Shown here: in pieces, positions 55,401 through 61,400 of the stretch
How the letters are laid out: every line of letters begins with the position of its first letter
How positions within the stretch are numbered: position 1 is the first letter of the stretch
NCBI RefSeq assembly: GCF_000224145.3
Contig: NC_020169.2
Span: 230,257-294,256 of the forward strand
From: Ciona intestinalis
Taxonomy: Eukaryota; Chordata; Ascidiacea; Phlebobranchia; Cionidae
DNA length: 64,000 nt
Direction: 5' to 3'
Program-made: the position numbers and the translations under genes
The notes under the pieces: model-generated
Database searches by the model: none
The model's input: the letters and a program-made list of their open reading frames with translations, nothing else
What the model was told of the DNA's origin: nothing

Positions 55401-58400
55401 TAAATTATACTAAAGAAACCCCCCAATAAAAATATTTGGTTTCTTTAATATAGTTTTAAGCCATACCCCAAGCATATTATTGTCACAATGCCATATGTAA
55501 TGTGCCTTAATATAAAATGTGTGATAATGTGCCTTAATATAACATTCGTTTTGTGATATAAGCTGTACAAAAACAGTTTATGTTCATTTTCATTTAACTG
55601 CAGATTAAGTCCCACTGTTGGAACCTGTTTGCAATTTTGGTATCACATGAGCGGCAGGTCCACAGGAGAGCTTAATGTTCTTATTCAAACTGAATATGGT
55701 TTTAGCACACTATGGGGTAAGCAAATATATATCAACTGTCACAGCAGTTCTTAAGCTTTAATTTCAAATACAGGTTTGAGTGGTAACCAAGGTGACCAAT
55801 GGAAAAAGAAGCGTTTGGATATCAAAATTGAGGTTCCATACAGAATTGTGTTCGAAGTTATTAAGAGCACTGTTGCTGATGCATCAGACATTGCACTTGA
55901 TGATATAAACTTAGACATTGGAGCTAATTGCCAAGGTAAGGATCTAAGGTTATATAAACATTTTTATATTATAGTTCCATTAGTTTGATACTATGATACT
56001 TTATATGTACCATAGTTACATGTGAAACAATAAGAAAGTTTACATACCACTCTATTAAAGATATTTGTAATGAATAATTTAATCACTATCTCAAAGGGAT
56101 GATCACACAAAAAATGTTTGGATGAATTGCCTCTATGTGTAAATTTTAAATTCAGCAGGTTGATAAATGTGTTCTATTTTAGTTTAGTGTCACAAAGATT
56201 AATTTCATTTTTTATTTTTTCTCAGGAGACATTTTAACAAGTGCGTCTCCACCCACCACTATACCGCCACCAATATATAGTGTCATGCCAGAGGATTGCA
56301 CTTTTGAAACAAATCAGTGTGGTTGGGAAAATAGTGGTGTGGACATGATATGGCAGAGACAGACTGGTACTTCATCTGATGGAACAGATCTTGGACATGG
56401 ACCTTCATTTGATCATACAACAGGAGGAGACAGTAAGATCTTACTTTAGTAGTTTAGTTAAACAATTTTATTGACACCATTAACAGTGGTCACAGAACTT
56501 ATAGCCAAAGAAAAGGGTTCTAGTACTATATTTGCTGTGCCTGGGTAAGACACAGAATGATACTAATATTGCTGTAACAAGCCAAAAAAATCATCATAAA
56601 GTTAGTTAGTGGTATAAGGTCTTTTTAGTCACATATAGATTCATGAATTTTGAGTTGCCCCAGCACATCTGAATAAATATATAATATTGGTTTTGTTCTC
56701 TCTCTAAAGGTGTTTATCATGTGAACATTGAATCGGCTGGTTTTGAAGATGGAAATTATTGCAAAATCGAAGTAAATGGGATTGACTATGCAGCAAACCA
56801 ACGTGGACATAATGTTGTTGTTATAAATCCAAGAACCAAAGATATAACAAGTGTCTATTTTGATACATATGGATATGCAAGTGCTGTAAGTAAATTATGT
56901 TTCAAATTGTGTATTTTGGATCACTTACACATTATGTATTATCACAACAGTCTAGTGTAGTGGTTAGAACACTCGAATCATATTCAATGGACACCTGGTT
57001 CATGGCTGTATACACCATTGTGGGTGTGTTTGTCCTGGGGGGAAACGTATTATTGTATTTTTGCTCAAGCCCAGTGGTCACTAAACAGTTTCCCAAATTG
57101 TCACCAATACAGAAATAAAACATAAAAGTATAATCACTTACAAAATGACATACCATAGTTAATTATTCAGTATATTATATTAAAACACTTTGCTCTGCCA
57201 TTTGCCGATAAAGAACTGATATTTATTTGTTTACACTAAATCTTTTTACACCAACAGGTTAAAGACATGATCACTTTTTTGGACAGTGTCCCATTTGAAT
57301 CAGTTATAGCAATAGCTGTAATGGATGCAACACAAGGAGTCTTGTTTGATGAAAGTGATGTTGCTTTTATGGAAAGTTTGGGTGCCGGTGGTGGGAACTG
57401 CCCCGTGCAAACAGTTGGTACATGAAGCTTATATACTTGGCTTTAAATTCTGCTTTATATTTATGGCACAGTGGTGGTGACACTGTAGCAAAATAGTTTA
57501 AGCATGTGCCTTGTAACCATAGATTACCAGGTTCAAAGCTCATTTGCCCATAATGTTGGCAAAACTGTATTAAAAACGGCACCTAATGGTAATTGCCCCA
57601 ACCCAGTGTTCACTAATGAGTTGTTTTTATACAGAATACTAAATAAAAGTATCACCTACAATGTTATGTAGATGGTAACTTGTAAGTGTGTCCGAAGTGT
57701 ATGAAATAGAACACCCAAAGTGCCACGTGAACATTAATAATAGGCATTTATTTATACTGTATATCTATTTAAAGGTGTTCGAGATGCTTGGGCTATGTTG
57801 ACTCAAAAAGTTCGAGACACAAACAGCTTACCTCAGTGGTTCCAATGTGTTTATGTGCCTAAAAATAATGGTATTGCTAAAATTGTACAATATGCTGAAA
57901 CAGGTATAAAATTTTTTTTAAAAATACAGTATGAGTTTAATATATATTTATATAAATTGAAGGATACTACATGCATGGTCATGGGGCGGATATGTCAGAT
58001 ATATCACTTGCATATTTATCGACGGATAAGTACTATCCACCAACAGCTGTCAATGGAATTTGTGTTTCATTCTTCTACCATATGTTTGGGTCTAATGTTG
58101 GTAAACTGATGTTGTCAACACATACAGAAGATGGTAGTTTAAATGAGGTTGGTTTGCTACGATTACATTGTTTCCTTGTGTATACATGCCTATCTCTACT
58201 AACACAACTTTAAATGTGCGCTAGACTTCTCACTTCTCAGTGTAATTATGTTTCACCTGTTACTGGCTTTGGTTGATCGAAGCATTATTATCACTTTACC
58301 CGTTGCATTTCTGCTATTAGAATATTTTGCTTCCTTTATCAGTTTTAAAAACATGTTTCCCTAATTGTTGTACTATAATGAATAATGTCATAAAATATAA

Positions 58401-61400
58401 TACATCATCTAATGATGTAGATATGGTCAAGAGAAGGAAGTGAAGATGACATATGGCGACCCGCAGATGTACATTGGACCAGCACAGCATCAGCTTATCG
58501 TTTATCATTTGTTATTCAACGTAACAATGGTTGGAGTGGTGACCTGTCTATTGATGATGTCACATTTGTTGATGGATTTTGCCCAGAGTCTGATGTTGTT
58601 TGTGAATTTGAACAAGACACGTGTAACTGGTTCAATGACCAAGCAGCTGATTTTATGTGGAAAAGAACTCAACTTGGTATATGCACAGTAAACCATGGAA
58701 ATGTTTTTAACTGTTTTTTGTTATGTTAACTTTTTTAGAGTCTTGGGTTTTGAGGAACACTGGTTTAATGTAGACAATTTATAATTTATAAAAAATAATC
58801 AATTAAGTTTTAACATCGGTTTGTTTAGGTGGAACAGGCAATGGACCAAATACAGACCACACAACAAATGATGCTGGTTATTACATGTCTGCTGATCCAA
58901 ATGAAGGCAGTAACATTGGAGCAAAAGCACGATTTCTATCAGCTGTCTATTTTTCTGGTCAGAAAGCAGCTTGTGTTTTTCCGTTTGAATACAATGTAAG
59001 AAATAAAATGTTTTTTTAACAAACTTTAAATCATTTTTTACATACACTTTGTTTATAATGTTTTATTTACATGGTTTAATTCTTAGGGTAAAACATATTA
59101 TGAATGTACCAATGTTGATCACGACCAACTGTGGTGTTCAACTGACCCTGTGTACCAAGGTGGTGATGGTTATGTTAATTGTGATGAAACTGGTATAATA
59201 TGGACAAGTGGAGGTACAGGTAGTGGACAACGCTGTGCGTTCCCATTCACATATAATGGGAAGACATATCATACTTGCACTTATGCTGATTCGGATAAGG
59301 CTTGGTGTTCCACTACTGCTGTATATGCTGGTTACTGGGGTTACTGTCTTGGTAAGAACCATATTTAATGTTTTTTTTAAAACAGCCGGTCACAAATTTG
59401 CAAACCTGGTACGCATGTGTTAAAACTTCCAGTTGTTCGACCTTGCTCTGTTTAATAAGTAATCACCATTCTGTTTTATACATGCATATTTAAAATCCAG
59501 CAACATAATGTCCTAAATTTATTTTCACTTAGGTTTAACTGCCATCTTTTATTACATTGTTTTTATTTATTGTTTGTTTTAAAGATTGACGTGTTATTTC
59601 CTATTCTATGTTTTACTCAATGTAATCTTAAGAAAACTTATTTTATGTTAGGTGGAAACTGCCTGTCTTTCTGGTACCATATGTCTGATGATACTGCTCC
59701 GTTAAGAATCAAGCAAAGTATTGGAAATGGAACAAACTTTTATCAAGAAGTAATTTCTTGGCAACGTACATCAAACCAGGGAGATGTGTGGAGGTTTGGG
59801 TCGGCTGAAATGTTTGCTTCATCATATCAGTGGCAAGCTGTGTTTGAAACTGAGACAGGTAGATATGTATGTTGTAATTGATTATATTTTTTGAAAACTA
59901 AATGCCATATAAAAATGAAAGAAGTTGTACTTTATAACATACCTATCATAGCATTATGGCTATGAAATTTGTAATGGGAAGTCAACAGGCTTGATGGAGT
60001 ATTTTTATACCTTTGTTGTGAAGTTGTGATACGTTAAACAATTGTTGTCATATGGGCTATTTAGCAATATTTGCCTCTCTGCACTATTTGGTTGTTCAAA
60101 TTAAAATTTACAAATAAAACAAAAACTATTTATATAACACAAGGATAACTAGATGATGCTTTTTAAGAAGGTTACAGGATAAGAACAATATAATTAACTT
60201 TTAACAGATGGCTCCAAAGGTGTTGTAGCAATAGATGATGTCATACTGCTTGATACCGACTGTCCACTACCTGGGCATTGTGATTTTGAACATGGAACTT
60301 GTGGTTATGTCAATGAAAGATCAGCTGTGGATGATTTAGATTGGTTAAGAGGTCGTAGTGCTGACTCTGCAGAAATAATTGGACCTGAATTTGATCACAC
60401 AACTGGTTTGTGGTATATTTAAAATTGTAATTATATTTTCTACTAGTGATTTTTCATCAGAAACTCCTGATGGTTATTCAATGTTTGTGGAAATGAGTTT
60501 GGGAAATACCAACGATAAAGCTATGTTACTGTCGGAAACTTTTGAAGTTAATGCTGCAAGTGACAGGTTTGTTTAAGTTGTTATTACCTTGTTACAACTC
60601 TAAGTAGTCCTTCCACACAATAAGAAAACAATAGTAACCTTTTACACCTAACTATTACAGATGCTTGACATTCTGGTATCAAATCTATGGCTCGGGTATT
60701 CCATTGAATACAGGAGTTGGGACACTAAATATTTACATCTACAATGCTGAGAATCAGCAAAATGTTAAAATATGGACAATAAGTGGCTCACAAGGAAATA
60801 TCTGGATCCAGCAGCAACTATTGATTGACCAATACCCATCAAATAACTTTTGGATTGTTTTTGAAGGTTACGAAGTTATAAATACCCAGCTTTCTAGAAT
60901 AATATAAATCTGTTTCTAAAATAATATAAATCTTTTATAAGGGTAAAAAAATTCACATATGGTACAACCAAACGGCATGCAATGTATGAAATACCATATC
61001 TGTGTTGTAACATCTAAAATTGCCTTGCCATGCAAGAATAAATACTTGATACTTCCATTTGTTTATATCATGCATTATTAAATCTCATACTTTTTTTATA
61101 ACAGCTGTAATTGCATCAACCATTGGCCATATCGCAATAGATGACATCACTGTCAACTTGGATGGCTGTCCCACACCTGGCCCACCAACAACCACTGTAG
61201 CTTGGTTGACACATCCTGATCATGTTCCTACTAAAAATGATTGTGACTTTGAGAATGGGTAATTACAATATTTGTTTTTATCACACAATCGTAGATCATT
61301 TGGTACTTTGGAGATTAATATTTGACCTAAACTTTAAACTATTGGCCATAATTGAAATATTACCTTTATGTTACTCCTAACACAACCTAATTGAAAAGTA

